A stretch of 62,404 nt of DNA, from NCBI GenBank assembly GCA_012033495.1, contig JAAUQT010000008.1:1-62404 (forward strand), written 5' to 3'. Position 1 is the stretch's first letter. Every line of letters starts with the position of its first letter. Position numbers and translations under genes: made by a program. This DNA is from Cyanobacteria bacterium RM1_2_2 (GTDB lineage Bacteria > Cyanobacteriota > Cyanobacteriia > Elainellales > Elainellaceae). Positions 26,658 to 35,546 of the stretch are shown one piece after another. The notes beneath the pieces are model-generated. The model was given only the letters and a program-made list of their open reading frames with translations. It did not search any database and had not been told where the DNA came from.

Positions 26658-29435
26658 TCACAGCCAGTTGCCCAACAGCACATAAGGGGCCCAAAACCGA
26701 GGCGCGGCATACCGAGGATTTTCGAGCAAGGCAAGCTGGGCGCGACGCAGGGCTTCTGCTTTAGAGACAGGCTGCACGAGAGCTTGATAAAACTGATCCA
26801 TTAGGGCGGCACCTGAATCGTCGTCTAGGTTCCACAGTGACGCAATCGTGCTTCTGGCTCCGGCGCGAACCGCCACCCCCGCCATGCCCAAAGTGGCTCG
26901 CTGATCGCCTACTGCTGTTCGGCACGCGCTCAAAACCAGCAGTTCGATCGGCTGCGGACTGGTGACTTCTTCGATTTGCAGCAGGTCGCTTAATTCGTTG
27001 ACAAGGATGGGACGATCCCACGCCAGAATAAAGGTCTCTGCGGCATTGGAGCTAAACTGTCCGTGGGTGGCAATGTGAACAATCGAAAATGCGGCGGCGG
27101 CTAGCTGTTTCTGCAAATTTTCTGGCGTAAACGTTTGGTTGAACAAAACGCGACTAGGAAGCTCGGTTTGAATTTGCTGGATTTCTTGTTGCACAAAATT
27201 GAGCGGGGCAAAGTTAGCTCGTGCTTCGCTTAAGCCAGCCGCTAAAACGTTGAACCGTCGCTCTTGCAAAGGTTTGGGGTCGGCTAGCTGCAATCCAGGA
27301 GCTAAGGCAAGGCTGTACTTTTGGATGAGAAACTGTTCACCATCGTAAAGGGTGGCGATTGGTAAATTTCGCAGTGCGCCGTCTAGCAGAAACACTAATG
27401 TTTCGACTTGACCGTTTAGATGGGCATCAACTGGAGCAATCAACCAATCATAAACTTGCTTTGCTAAAATTTGTGTTTGCTGGGATAGATAAGGACGTTT
27501 TAATTCTGCTAACAGTTCATCTACTGTAGCCTCTAGCTGGGATTGCGAAACTGGAGTTGTGTAGTGTATAAGATTTTGTTCTGGTAATTTAAGAATGACT
27601 TCCAATCGATCGGGCAACATAATCGTATAAAAAACTGCTGCGGATAGTTGCTCTCGATCAATCACTTGATCAATCTCAAACTGGGTTTCCAAACAGGCTT
27701 CTCGAAAGAAATTATCCAGTTCCGCGATTTGGAGTCCTTCAATAACCTCGCGCGCCTGCACTAGTTGCGCCACCGGAATTTGCGCCTGATCGGGAGATAG
27801 CAGTAGATCAACTAGCTCTCGATAAACTGGCTCTACCTGCGCCTGAAACGAAAACTGCACATCTCGGTTGATTGCCACCAAATCGTTGCGCAAAGCCTGT
27901 AAATTTCTGACGGCTTCTGTGTAGGCAAGAATTGCTTTCGTTCGGTCGTTTCGCTTCAGCAACCGCCCTAACTGCCACTGCCAGCGATAGCTCAGATCAG
28001 CCGCCCGAATCGCCTGAGACAGCATCAACGCCTGTTCGGTGGCTTGCTCTGCTGCTGTCCAATTCTGCATCATGCGGTTCACTTCGCCCAAACTGCCGAG
28101 TGCAAAAGACTGGGTGCGCGGGTCGTCAAAATCGGCCGCTTGGATGGCTGCCTGCCTTAAAAGTTGCTGGATTGCCAGTAGGCTCGATTGATCTATTTCG
28201 ATAGATTCCTGTTCGATAGATTCCTGTTGGACAGATTCCTGTGCCTTACCCTGCCCTAGTTTGAGCCAGCTTAGCCCTAGGTTGATTTGTTGGTAAAGGC
28301 GGTTTTGGTCGAGCGGCATTGAGGCAAGTTGTGATTGCAAGCTGACGATCAGCGGCTCTGCTGCTGCCCAGCGCTGAAGTTCAATCAGCGTAGTTAACTG
28401 ACCTAACTGGGACTGAATCCGAGTGGCAGGCAAAACGGCTAGATTGGCCGCCTGTTGATAAAGCTGGAGAGCGGCTTCAAGCTGTCGGACAAACAGTTGG
28501 GCAGTGGCTCGGCGTCGCTGGTTGCGGCTAGCTTCAACAAGGTTGCTGGGCGTAGAAATGCTGGACGTAGAAATGCTGGACGTAGCAGAAGTCGTTAACG
28601 CCAGAATTGCAGTGTTAGCAGAAAGGTTGCTGCGACTCAATGCGGCTGTGGCTTCCGCGCGGGTCAGGTTCGCTAAACTAAGCTGAAGAGCGGCGGTGAG
28701 TTCGGGCTGCGGTGCTGCGAATTCGGTTAGCTGTTGCAGGGCTTGTTCCAAGTTGTGACGAGAAGCAGATAAATCGCCGGAAACTTGCAGCGCGTCTCCT
28801 AAGCTGCGCAAAACCGTGATCTTCAGCGGTGTGGCTCGATCAGGTAGGCTGGACTTCAGTGCGGTTAACAACTCAATTGCGCGGCGGTAAAGTCCCAATG
28901 CTTGCAGCGCTTGGGCTTGATTTAACTGGGCTTGAGCCATCCGCTCGGAGTCATTCAGTTGGGCATAGAGATCTGCTGCCTGCTGCCAACTGGTTAAAGC
29001 TGACTCAGCGTGCCCTTGCGCTAACTGAAGCCGTCCTCGAATATTCAGCGCTTGAGCCAAAACTTGGGTGGCGGCGGGTGAGAGTGAAGATTGCTCCAGC
29101 AGGCTCATTCCCTCCTCAATTGCCTGATTGGCGGCTTGCCATTGTCCTAGCTGTTGATACACCAAGGCTAAGTTGCTCAGCGTTAATGCCTGTTGCAGTT
29201 GATCGCCCTGCTGCTGATAAGTCTGTAATGCTTGCTGTAAGACGGTTTTGGCTTCGTGAAATTGCCCTGCTTCGTAGAGAGCTTGGCCTGATTGAGCAGG
29301 TGATTGTGCGACTTGTATGGGCTGATTAGCAGCAAAAACAGCGTGACTGGCGACTGGCAACCGTACCCATCCCAACAATAGGCAGATGCCCATCACAGTG
29401 AGCGCCAACCTTTCATACCATCGCTGTTTACGCAT
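26658..29435 (-). CDS. Secreted TPR-CHAT domain protein
   Basis: A 925-residue protein with an N-terminal signal segment (about 1-35), tetratricopeptide repeats from about 50 to 260 and again near 440-510, and a C-terminal CHAT domain (about 640-925). CHAT domains are caspase-like cysteine proteases. The catalytic pair is visible as HIATHG, with His791 the likely catalytic residue, and SACRTA with Cys838. SLWNLDDDSG and FWAPYVLLGNW close the domain. Two coding microrepeats with a 15-base unit are present (28200-28244 giving QESIEQESIE, and 28548-28577). Substrate and trigger are unknown. Confidence 0.88.
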   Translation of the reverse strand: MRKQRWYERLALTVMGICLLLGWVRLPVASHAVFAANQPIQVAQSPAQSGQALYEAGQFHEAKTVLQQALQTYQQQGDQLQQALTLSNLALVYQQLGQWQAANQAIEEGMSLLEQSSLSPAATQVLAQALNIRGRLQLAQGHAESALTSWQQAADLYAQLNDSERMAQAQLNQAQALQALGLYRRAIELLTALKSSLPDRATPLKITVLRSLGDALQVSGDLSASRHNLEQALQQLTEFAAPQPELTAALQLSLANLTRAEATAALSRSNLSANTAILALTTSATSSISTSSISTPSNLVEASRNQRRRATAQLFVRQLEAALQLYQQAANLAVLPATRIQSQLGQLTTLIELQRWAAAEPLIVSLQSQLASMPLDQNRLYQQINLGLSWLKLGQGKAQESVQQESIEQESIEIDQSSLLAIQQLLRQAAIQAADFDDPRTQSFALGSLGEVNRMMQNWTAAEQATEQALMLSQAIRAADLSYRWQWQLGRLLKRNDRTKAILAYTEAVRNLQALRNDLVAINRDVQFSFQAQVEPVYRELVDLLLSPDQAQIPVAQLVQAREVIEGLQIAELDNFFREACLETQFEIDQVIDREQLSAAVFYTIMLPDRLEVILKLPEQNLIHYTTPVSQSQLEATVDELLAELKRPYLSQQTQILAKQVYDWLIAPVDAHLNGQVETLVFLLDGALRNLPIATLYDGEQFLIQKYSLALAPGLQLADPKPLQERRFNVLAAGLSEARANFAPLNFVQQEIQQIQTELPSRVLFNQTFTPENLQKQLAAAAFSIVHIATHGQFSSNAAETFILAWDRPILVNELSDLLQIEEVTSPQPIELLVLSACRTAVGDQRATLGMAGVAVRAGARSTIASLWNLDDDSGAALMDQFYQALVQPVSKAEALRRAQLALLENPRYAAPRFWAPYVLLGNWL

Positions 29436-29571
29436 GTCTTTAGCCTACTTGCTGCGTCAATGCTCTGCTGCTCTCTCTGTGGAGTTTCCTCCTTAGGGCA
29501 GATAGCCGTCAACTGTGTATCAGCATTACTGTATCGATCAGCACTCTTCGTTACTACAGGCAGCAACTTTC

Positions 29572-31119
29572 ATGTCTTCTCTTTCTGGAAGTCCAATTTC
29601 TTATTGGATTGATTCAACCTCTTCTGCTCAGTTCCCCCCCGCTTTCCCCAGGAACGACAGGTGATGTAACCACTCATGCACCGCTCAATATTACTGCTGA
29701 TGTTGCAATTGTGGGAGGCGGGATTGCAGGTTTAACGGCTGCCTTTTTGTTGAAACGGGCAGGCAAAACCGTTGTGGTACTTGAAGCCAACCAAATTGCG
29801 GCCGGAACCAGCGGACACACTACCGCAAAACTCACTTCTCTGCATCAAGTGATCTATGCCGATTTGATCAAAGAAGTCGGAGAAGAGAAAGCACGACTAT
29901 ACGGCGAATCGAATCAGGCAGCCATTGAGCAAGTTGCTACTTGGGTCGCAGAAGAAAACATCGACTGTGACTTTAGCCGCCAGAGCGCTTACAGTTATGC
30001 TGAAACACATGACCATCTCGATCAAGTCAAAGCCGAAGTCGAAGCGGCTCTTAGGCTTGGTTTGCCTGCTTCGTTTGTCCAAGAAACGACCCTGCCTTTC
30101 CCCATTGCCGGTGCCGTGAAATTCGAGCATCAGGCTCAATTTCATATCCGCAAATATTTGCTGCATTTAGCCCAGCAAATTGCTGGAGATGGCAGCTATG
30201 TATTTGAGCATACGCGCGTCGAGACGGTGGAAGAAGGAGCACCCTGCCGCGTCATCACTCAGCAAGGCGTCGTTCAAGCCAGCGATGTGATTGTCACCAC
30301 AAACTTGCCCATCTTGGATCAGGGGCTATTTTTTGCTAAAAGTTATGCCAAGCGCTCATACATTATTGGTGCAAAAATTGATCCCGCTCGCGCTCCACAG
30401 GGCATGTTTATTGGAGTTGAGCAGGGTTATCACTCGATTCGCACCACGCCGCATGATGGCGGACTGTTGCTGATGATTGGCGGCGAAGGGCATAAAGTTG
30501 GTACAGTCACCCACACAGAAAAGAACTATCAGAAGCTAGAAGCCTTTGCCCACGAACGGTTTGGGATCGATGCAATTGACTACCGCTGGTCAACTCAAGA
30601 TTATGTCTCGTTCGACAAAATTCCTTATATTGGTAGGCTGACGCCTTTCAACGAACATATTTTTGTCGCTACCGGATTTAGCCTCTGGGGAATGAGCAAT
30701 GGAACGCTATCAGGAATGATTCTGACTGATGCGATTCTAGGACTTGAGAATCCTTGGGCGAGTTTGTATGATGCAACCCGCGCTACGCCGTTCTTAAAAC
30801 CTGAATCCTTGAAAGAAAACATTAGCGTCGGAGTCCATTGGATTGGTGATCGGCTGAAGGGACTGCAATCCTCTACCGCAGCATTGGCAGCAGGAGAAGC
30901 AAAAGTGCTAACCGTCGATGGCAAAAAGTCGGCGCTTATCGAGACGAAGCCGGACAGGTTCACGCTGTTTCTGCGGTCTGCACTCACTTAGGCTGCATTG
31001 TCAACTGGAACAGCGCCGAAAAAAGCTGGGATTGTCCTTGTCACGGAGCACGATTTAACTGCAAAGGTAAAGTCCTGCATGCGCCTGCCACTCAAGATCT
31101 AGAGTCCCATTCAATGTAA
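29572..31119 (+). CDS. FAD-dependent oxidoreductase with C-terminal Rieske domain, two frameshifts
   Basis: A DAO-type flavoprotein fused to a Rieske [2Fe-2S] domain. The real start is the ATG at 29572 (MSSLSGSPISYWIDST). The frame breaks at a C7 run (29634-29640, expected C6), then reads VAIVGGGIAGLTAAFLLKRAG, the FAD motif. It breaks again at an A5 run (30923-30927, expected A6), after which AYRDEAGQVHAVSAVCTHLG and WDCPCHGARF give both Rieske pairs (CTH and CPCH). Correcting both gives 515 residues, the family length. The substrate is unknown. The two shifts compensate each other in number but not position, so the central 1.3 kb is out of frame with both ends. Confidence 0.85.
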
Positions 31120-31240
31120 GGTGACTGGTTCAGAGGCTGTTGGAATCTGTGCGCGCGCGAGTCCTTTTCGTGAGGGGAGCTAAGGAGGATGGTCTAGTTT
31201 CCAAAGGCAGAGCAAAGAACGCTGACAATATTCTTTAAAG

Positions 31241-31567
31241 TTACGAATTGGCGTTACTGCTGCGTTCGGTTGCTAGCAGTTGGGCAATTGCGGCTGGTAA
31301 GTCTTCCAGTCCTGTATCCGCTTCGGTGGCTTGCACTGGAGAATTAAACGTGTAGTTGGGGTCACATTCGCCTGTATCGTACACTTGCACAACCCACTTA
31401 TCGGGTAGCCCTTCCACGCCAATTTCCACCACATCCCAAGTTTCTCCAACCGAACGAACGCTCAACACAGAAAACCATTCTTGGTCATCACTAGGAATTT
31501 CAAAATCATTCATCAGAAATTCAATTGCGCATTGTCCTACTTTTGCCGTTGTCATATCGAGAGTCAT
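31241..31567 (-). CDS. Conserved hypothetical protein, 108 residues
   Basis: A small acidic soluble protein with no recognised domain. It contains EWFSVLSVRSVGETWDVVEIGVEGLPDKWVVQVYDTG, which suggests a compact alpha/beta fold, and a conserved-looking Cys in GECDP. It is the last gene of a leftward four-gene row and begins 12 bases after the preceding stop. Confidence 0.6.
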   Translation of the reverse strand: MTLDMTTAKVGQCAIEFLMNDFEIPSDDQEWFSVLSVRSVGETWDVVEIGVEGLPDKWVVQVYDTGECDPNYTFNSPVQATEADTGLEDLPAAIAQLLATERSSNANS

Positions 31568-31579
31568 AAATTTACCTGC

Positions 31580-31837
31580 CTAAACTTGTTCATTCTGAGA
31601 GATTTGGGGATACAGCCCAAGTTCTTTACTCAGTTGCCGCGCTACATAAATCAAAAACTTTGCGGCATCCTGGTTATCTTGATGCGCCATCATAGTAGCC
31701 ACCTGCATCAATGTTTTCACTAATGTGGGATTCAACAATTCTGGATGCTGATCTAAAACTTCTGGCTCACTTCCGCTAGGACACTGAAGTAATTGCTCGA
31801 TGAGATGAAAATAGTGATCTTGAGAATATTCTGTCAT
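31580..31837 (-). CDS. 85-residue protein resembling the N-terminal helical module of cyanobacterial TPR/CHAT proteins
   Basis: The sequence HYFHLIEQLLQCPSGSEPEV, then HPELLNPTLVKTLMQVAT and AAKFLIYVARQL, matches the helical segment that precedes TPR-CHAT proteins in cyanobacteria, here as a free-standing protein. The ATG at 31837 is chosen; 40 further upstream codons lack family similarity. It lies 22 bases after the cupin gene. Function is unknown. Confidence 0.6.
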   Translation of the reverse strand: MTEYSQDHYFHLIEQLLQCPSGSEPEVLDQHPELLNPTLVKTLMQVATMMAHQDNQDAAKFLIYVARQLSKELGLYPQISQNEQV

Positions 31838-31859
31838 GATGAAGCACTGAATGAATTTT

Positions 31860-32471
31860 CTAAAAGTTTTTGGCAGTTCGAGTCGTGAGATCAAACTCGA
31901 ACCGTTTGGAATGGTGAGTTTCTCCATAAACACTAAATGTAACGGTTGGCTGATCACCTAACGCCTTAACTGAGTGAATGGCATCGGGTGTAAAGCTGAC
32001 AATATCTCCTGGTAAGAGTGTGCTTTCTGCGGTGGGTTCAATCCAGTCGGGAAACTGGGGAGCGGGAGTTCGTTTCCAAATGGTGTTTTTTTCTTCTCCT
32101 CTGAGGATGGCAACAACGCCCCAAGTCCCGTGATTGTGAACCGTGGAGCAAGCACCCGGTTGATAAGTTGCAATTTGTACCGTCAAAGGGTAGCCAATTT
32201 CGTCGTATAGCATGATGACGCCGCTTCCCGTATCAGGGTTAGGCTCAACATATTGCGTTTGCACCCAGTAGGAATTGGTAATTAACCGTCGCACTAACAA
32301 TCGCAGTTGAGATAGGCAAGCTGTTTCGTCAATCGCATCTTCCAGAACATCTTCCATTTCTGTCAAAAAGCGATGAAATCGGTAGGGTGTACGCAGCAGA
32401 TCCCATTCTCTAGCGGGTTTGCAAACCTGCCACTGTCCGATTCCCGTCACCAACAAATCTCGGTATTTCAT
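31860..32471 (-). CDS. Cupin, cysteine-dioxygenase-like
   Basis: A 203-residue cupin related to thiol dioxygenases, iron enzymes that oxidise a thiol to a sulfinic acid. The three-His metal site is visible as His112 and His114 (VHNHGTWGVV) and His166 (DAIHSV). As in bacterial members, Gly replaces the Cys that forms the Cys-Tyr cofactor in mammals. The substrate may be cysteine, 3-mercaptopropionate or another thiol. The ATG at 32471 overlaps the stop of the preceding small gene by four bases, indicating translational coupling. Confidence 0.75.
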   Translation of the reverse strand: MKYRDLLVTGIGQWQVCKPAREWDLLRTPYRFHRFLTEMEDVLEDAIDETACLSQLRLLVRRLITNSYWVQTQYVEPNPDTGSGVIMLYDEIGYPLTVQIATYQPGACSTVHNHGTWGVVAILRGEEKNTIWKRTPAPQFPDWIEPTAESTLLPGDIVSFTPDAIHSVKALGDQPTVTFSVYGETHHSKRFEFDLTTRTAKNF

Positions 32472-32707
32472 CGCAGTTTCAACCACAATGACTCATCCTC
32501 CTCTTCGTCTGTAGGGTGAGTTAAAACCTGTAAAACCGTCGTTGCACCAAATTCTCGTCTGTCATTAATTGCGCTGACACGGGAAGTAATTCTCGTCGCC
32601 TGCTCGATTAGAACAGACTGGCATAGCGCAGAATTTGCAGCGAGATGAATCTGAACAACATTCGATTTCTTGCTTATATCAGATGGCTGCAAGTTGGTTG
32701 CTAGCAT
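32468..32707 (-). CDS. Hypothetical protein, 79 residues, coupled to the cupin gene
   Basis: A small soluble protein with one Cys (ALCQS) and an acidic stretch DEEEDES near its end. I recognise no domain. Its stop overlaps the cupin start by four bases (ATGA). It is the first gene of a four-gene leftward operon ending at 31241. The ATG start is at 32707. Confidence 0.5.
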   Translation of the reverse strand: MLATNLQPSDISKKSNVVQIHLAANSALCQSVLIEQATRITSRVSAINDRREFGATTVLQVLTHPTDEEEDESLWLKLR

Positions 32708-33751
32708 CTGTTATCTCTTTTTGCCAAACTGCATTAGGGCTGTACTCAATCACTCAGAGGCTCTGCCTCAAAGAGTTTCAGCCAAATTTAGGGACAGGGG
32801 ACAGGTATTTTTCGGCGAAAAATGAGTGTTTACGGGAGAGGGGGCTGGTATTTCGGCTTCAGTCAAAATTGACGGTTACTGAAGATAATGTCTGAAGATA
32901 AACGCAAAAGTGATGATAAGAGTATTGATAAACGTAATTATAAAAGTGATGAATTGATGACATTCTCATCTGCGAACTGTGCTACTAAGTGAAAGCTCAA
33001 AATGCTTGCGGCGAACATATTTCAGTAAAAATTAAGAAAGTGTTTAATAGTTGCGCTTGAACAAAACAAAACAACGTTTTTATTTAAAACTATACCTACG
33101 ACCGTTGATCAATCTGCTTGAGTAGAGTGCTTAAGGGCTGTTTTAAGTAGCAAGCTTGGTTTTGTAAGAGAATTTTGAAAAGTGGTCTGCTCTGTCTTCA
33201 AAAGTTCTTCTCTCCTAGCCCTTTTGCAAGGAAGAAACCAAACTTAGGGGATGTCTGAGAAGTTAAAACGCTTGCACTTGATCCCCCCTGGCCCCCCTTC
33301 CAAAAGGTTACGGTGTACACACAACTCCTCTCAGCCCCCTAAATCCCCCACTGGTGGGGGACTTTGAAGACACAATCGGCTCGGAGAAGTCTCCCAGAAT
33401 GGGGGGACTTAGGGGGCAAAAAAGTCTGCAACGCAGCGAATCTCAACTTGTGTGTACACAGTAGCTTCCAAAAGGGGGGAACTAAAGCAAAACTGGATTG
33501 AAGTTCCCCTTTTTCAGCGGGATTCAGGGGGGTCTCGCAAAATCATGATGTCGCCAAGCAGACTTTTCAGACATTCTCTGAAAGTCCCCTGAAAAGAGAG
33601 GATTAGAAAGATCTCATTCTACCGCCCGTTGTGTGTTATTTGGGTTCACTGATTCAGACGAAAGGCTCGGCTTCATGATCTGGCTCAGAGCGCTCTCAGC
33701 GATTGTTTGAGAAGCTCGCTTGTTCAATCTTGTTGTTAACCGTATAACTAT
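32708..33751. other. Long intergenic region upstream of cnfR, with mobile element
   Basis: 1044 bases. The family 3 element copy C occupies 33308-33464. Around it are short cyanobacterial repeats of the GGGGGA/TCCCCC type at 33281-33300 and 33474-33535. An AT-rich stretch at 32880-33120 could contain promoters. No NtcA-type site is evident upstream of cnfR. No gene is supported. Confidence 0.5.
33308..33464 (+). mobile_element. Non-autonomous element, family 3, copy C, with target duplication
   Basis: The element begins TTACGGTGTACACACA and ends TGTGTGTACACAGTAG. The 11 bases CTTCCAAAAGG flank it on both sides (33297-33307 and 33465-33475). Inside, both halves resemble the right half of copies A and B, and the CCCCCTAAATCCCCC type repeat is present. 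It is 157 bases and has no coding frame. It lies 287 bases before cnfR. Confidence 0.8.
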
Positions 33752-35356
33752 ATGGCGCACGCAATTACTAGCCGTTGTAATCAGTGTGGTGATTGTCTCC
33801 CCCATTGTCCAAGCGATGCCATCCAACCTGAAGGCAATGGGTTTTGGATTAATCCGATGGTGTGCAATGACTGCCAAGATCAGGCAGACGAACCCCGATG
33901 CGCCAGCGTTTGCCCGATCGATTCACCGATGCCGCTACGGGCCAAGAAAGGGCGCTGTAAAACGACCACCAGAACGTTTCCAAGTCCGAACCTGTTTGCA
34001 AATGGCAAAAGTAACCCCTTTGCTTCCGCGATTGTGGTGTGGGAAGCCTGCAATGTATTGGCTCAACGGCAATCGCTGCCTTGGCAAATCAACGCCGACG
34101 GAAAACTTTATTATGAACGTCAGGTGAATGGCGGGAGAGGCACGATTGCCTTTCGCCTCAGCCAACCCCTCACCTCAGAATTACCCATCCCCTTAGATAG
34201 CGAAACGGCTCAAACTGAGCTTGCCCGTTGGGATGCGCGGGCAGCCTGTCTGCACTTAATTTATGCGGCTCATGCCATTTCGCTAGAGCAACCTTGGCAG
34301 CAGGAATTTGTGATTAGCGATCGGCAAATTGAAGATTATTTAGGCTTAGGCAAACGCAAAGACCTCAGCAAGCTTGCCAAGCTTACCCTCATTAAAGATC
34401 TGGTTCAGCAGCCCTGTAAGCTTTTACTGGATATCAACTGGTTGCGACAAGGCAGAATTCCCGGTTTCTCGCTAGAACACAGCCGCCTGTGGCACTTGCT
34501 GGAGATTCAGCACCATTTTCAGGAAGATGACTTGGGCTGCAAGCATCTCACCGGACTCACGTTCAGGATTAAAGCCGGAGCTTGGTCAAAGTACTTTCTC
34601 AACCGCCAAGCGGCTAGGGAAGGGACTGCCTTCTACCAATATGGCAGTTTGCCCAAATCGCTGCTGTGGACGGTGACAAGCCTCTGGCAGCAGCACGAAG
34701 GTGCATCTCGGATGATGCTATGGCTGTTGTTTAAAACCAAAATGGGGAATGAAAAACGCCTGACTATCCCCACCCTGATGCGGATTGCCTACGGCGAATC
34801 CAGAGTTGTGCAAGCGTCTATGCATCGAGAAGAGCGCAAACGACTCCTGCGAACGTTTGAGAGTGACCTAGAGGCGCTGAATCACTATGGGCTGAAGCCT
34901 GTGTTCGATTCCACAACCTATCCACCTGAAATTCAGCCTCTCTGGGTCAAGCTAGCCGATTTACCCGACGATGCGGAAGCTGCACTGGAATTTTGGACAA
35001 ATGATGGCAGCAGTGAGAATCGGTTAACAGATGCGGCTCCTCGCAATAAGTGGCATCAGTTGATGCAGGCTCGTTTACTATGTTTTGAGTTGCCGGAAGG
35101 TTGGGAAATTTCCTCGCCTCAATCGGCAAAAAAAAGGTTGCAAAAATCCAAGCGGAAAGAGCCGATCCACCCGCAGTCAACCTTTTCAGGTCAACAAATT
35201 GCCGCCGCCAGGAAAAAGCTTCAACTCAGCCAAAGAAACTTGGCAAATCACATTGGCAAGAGTCAAAGTTGGGTTCGGGATATTGAAAGCGGTCGCTTGC
35301 AAGTTAGCTCAAAAGATCAACAGCTTTTGTTAAAAGTATTGGGGGTGTCTCCGTAG
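33752..35356 (+). CDS. cnfR: CnfR/PatB-type transcription factor with ferredoxin and HTH domains
   Basis: A 534-residue protein. The N-terminus is a bacterial two-cluster ferredoxin domain with Cys9, 12, 15 and 19 (CNQCGDCLPHCP) and Cys38, 41, 50 and 54. The C-terminus, about 485-534, is an XRE-type helix-turn-helix (QIAAARKKLQLSQRNLANHI). This architecture and length are those of PatB of Anabaena and CnfR of Leptolyngbya, which activates nif genes under low oxygen through its Fe-S clusters. No ribosome site is visible before the ATG. The stop codon lies inside the target duplication of element B. A paralogue with another regulon is possible, since no nif gene is in view. Confidence 0.8.
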   Translation: MAHAITSRCNQCGDCLPHCPSDAIQPEGNGFWINPMVCNDCQDQADEPRCASVCPIDSPMPLRAKKGRCKTTTRTFPSPNLFANGKSNPFASAIVVWEACNVLAQRQSLPWQINADGKLYYERQVNGGRGTIAFRLSQPLTSELPIPLDSETAQTELARWDARAACLHLIYAAHAISLEQPWQQEFVISDRQIEDYLGLGKRKDLSKLAKLTLIKDLVQQPCKLLLDINWLRQGRIPGFSLEHSRLWHLLEIQHHFQEDDLGCKHLTGLTFRIKAGAWSKYFLNRQAAREGTAFYQYGSLPKSLLWTVTSLWQQHEGASRMMLWLLFKTKMGNEKRLTIPTLMRIAYGESRVVQASMHREERKRLLRTFESDLEALNHYGLKPVFDSTTYPPEIQPLWVKLADLPDDAEAALEFWTNDGSSENRLTDAAPRNKWHQLMQARLLCFELPEGWEISSPQSAKKRLQKSKRKEPIHPQSTFSGQQIAAARKKLQLSQRNLANHIGKSQSWVRDIESGRLQVSSKDQQLLLKVLGVSP

Positions 35357-35360
35357 ATCT

Positions 35361-35538
35361 CTACCGTGTACACAGATTTTGTATTGGAAGTTAAAACCCT
35401 GCTTGATCCCCCTTAATCCCCCTATGTCCTTTAGACAGGCTACGCCAACAGAAGGGGGACTTCAAGCCAGTTGTGGGTCGGTTCCCCCCTTCCGAAAGGG
35501 GGGTTAGGGGGATCGTTCGACTTGTGTGTACACCGTAG
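35361..35538 (+). mobile_element. Non-autonomous element, family 3, copy B
   Basis: It starts CTACCGTGTACACA and ends TGTGTGTACACCGTAG, 178 bases, and is closely similar to copy A along its length (AAAACCCTGCTTGATCCCCC, GGGGGACTTCAAGCCA, GATCGTTCGAC). The flanks CCGTAGATCT (35351-35360) and CCGTAGAGCT (35539-35548) match at nine of ten positions. The left flank contains the cnfR stop codon. Confidence 0.85.
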
Positions 35539-35546
35539 CCGTAGAG

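Noticed and set aside
33720..34127. A 135-codon frame overlapping the start of cnfR
   Set aside because: It is in another frame than the ferredoxin cysteines and covers only the first part of cnfR; it is a shadow.
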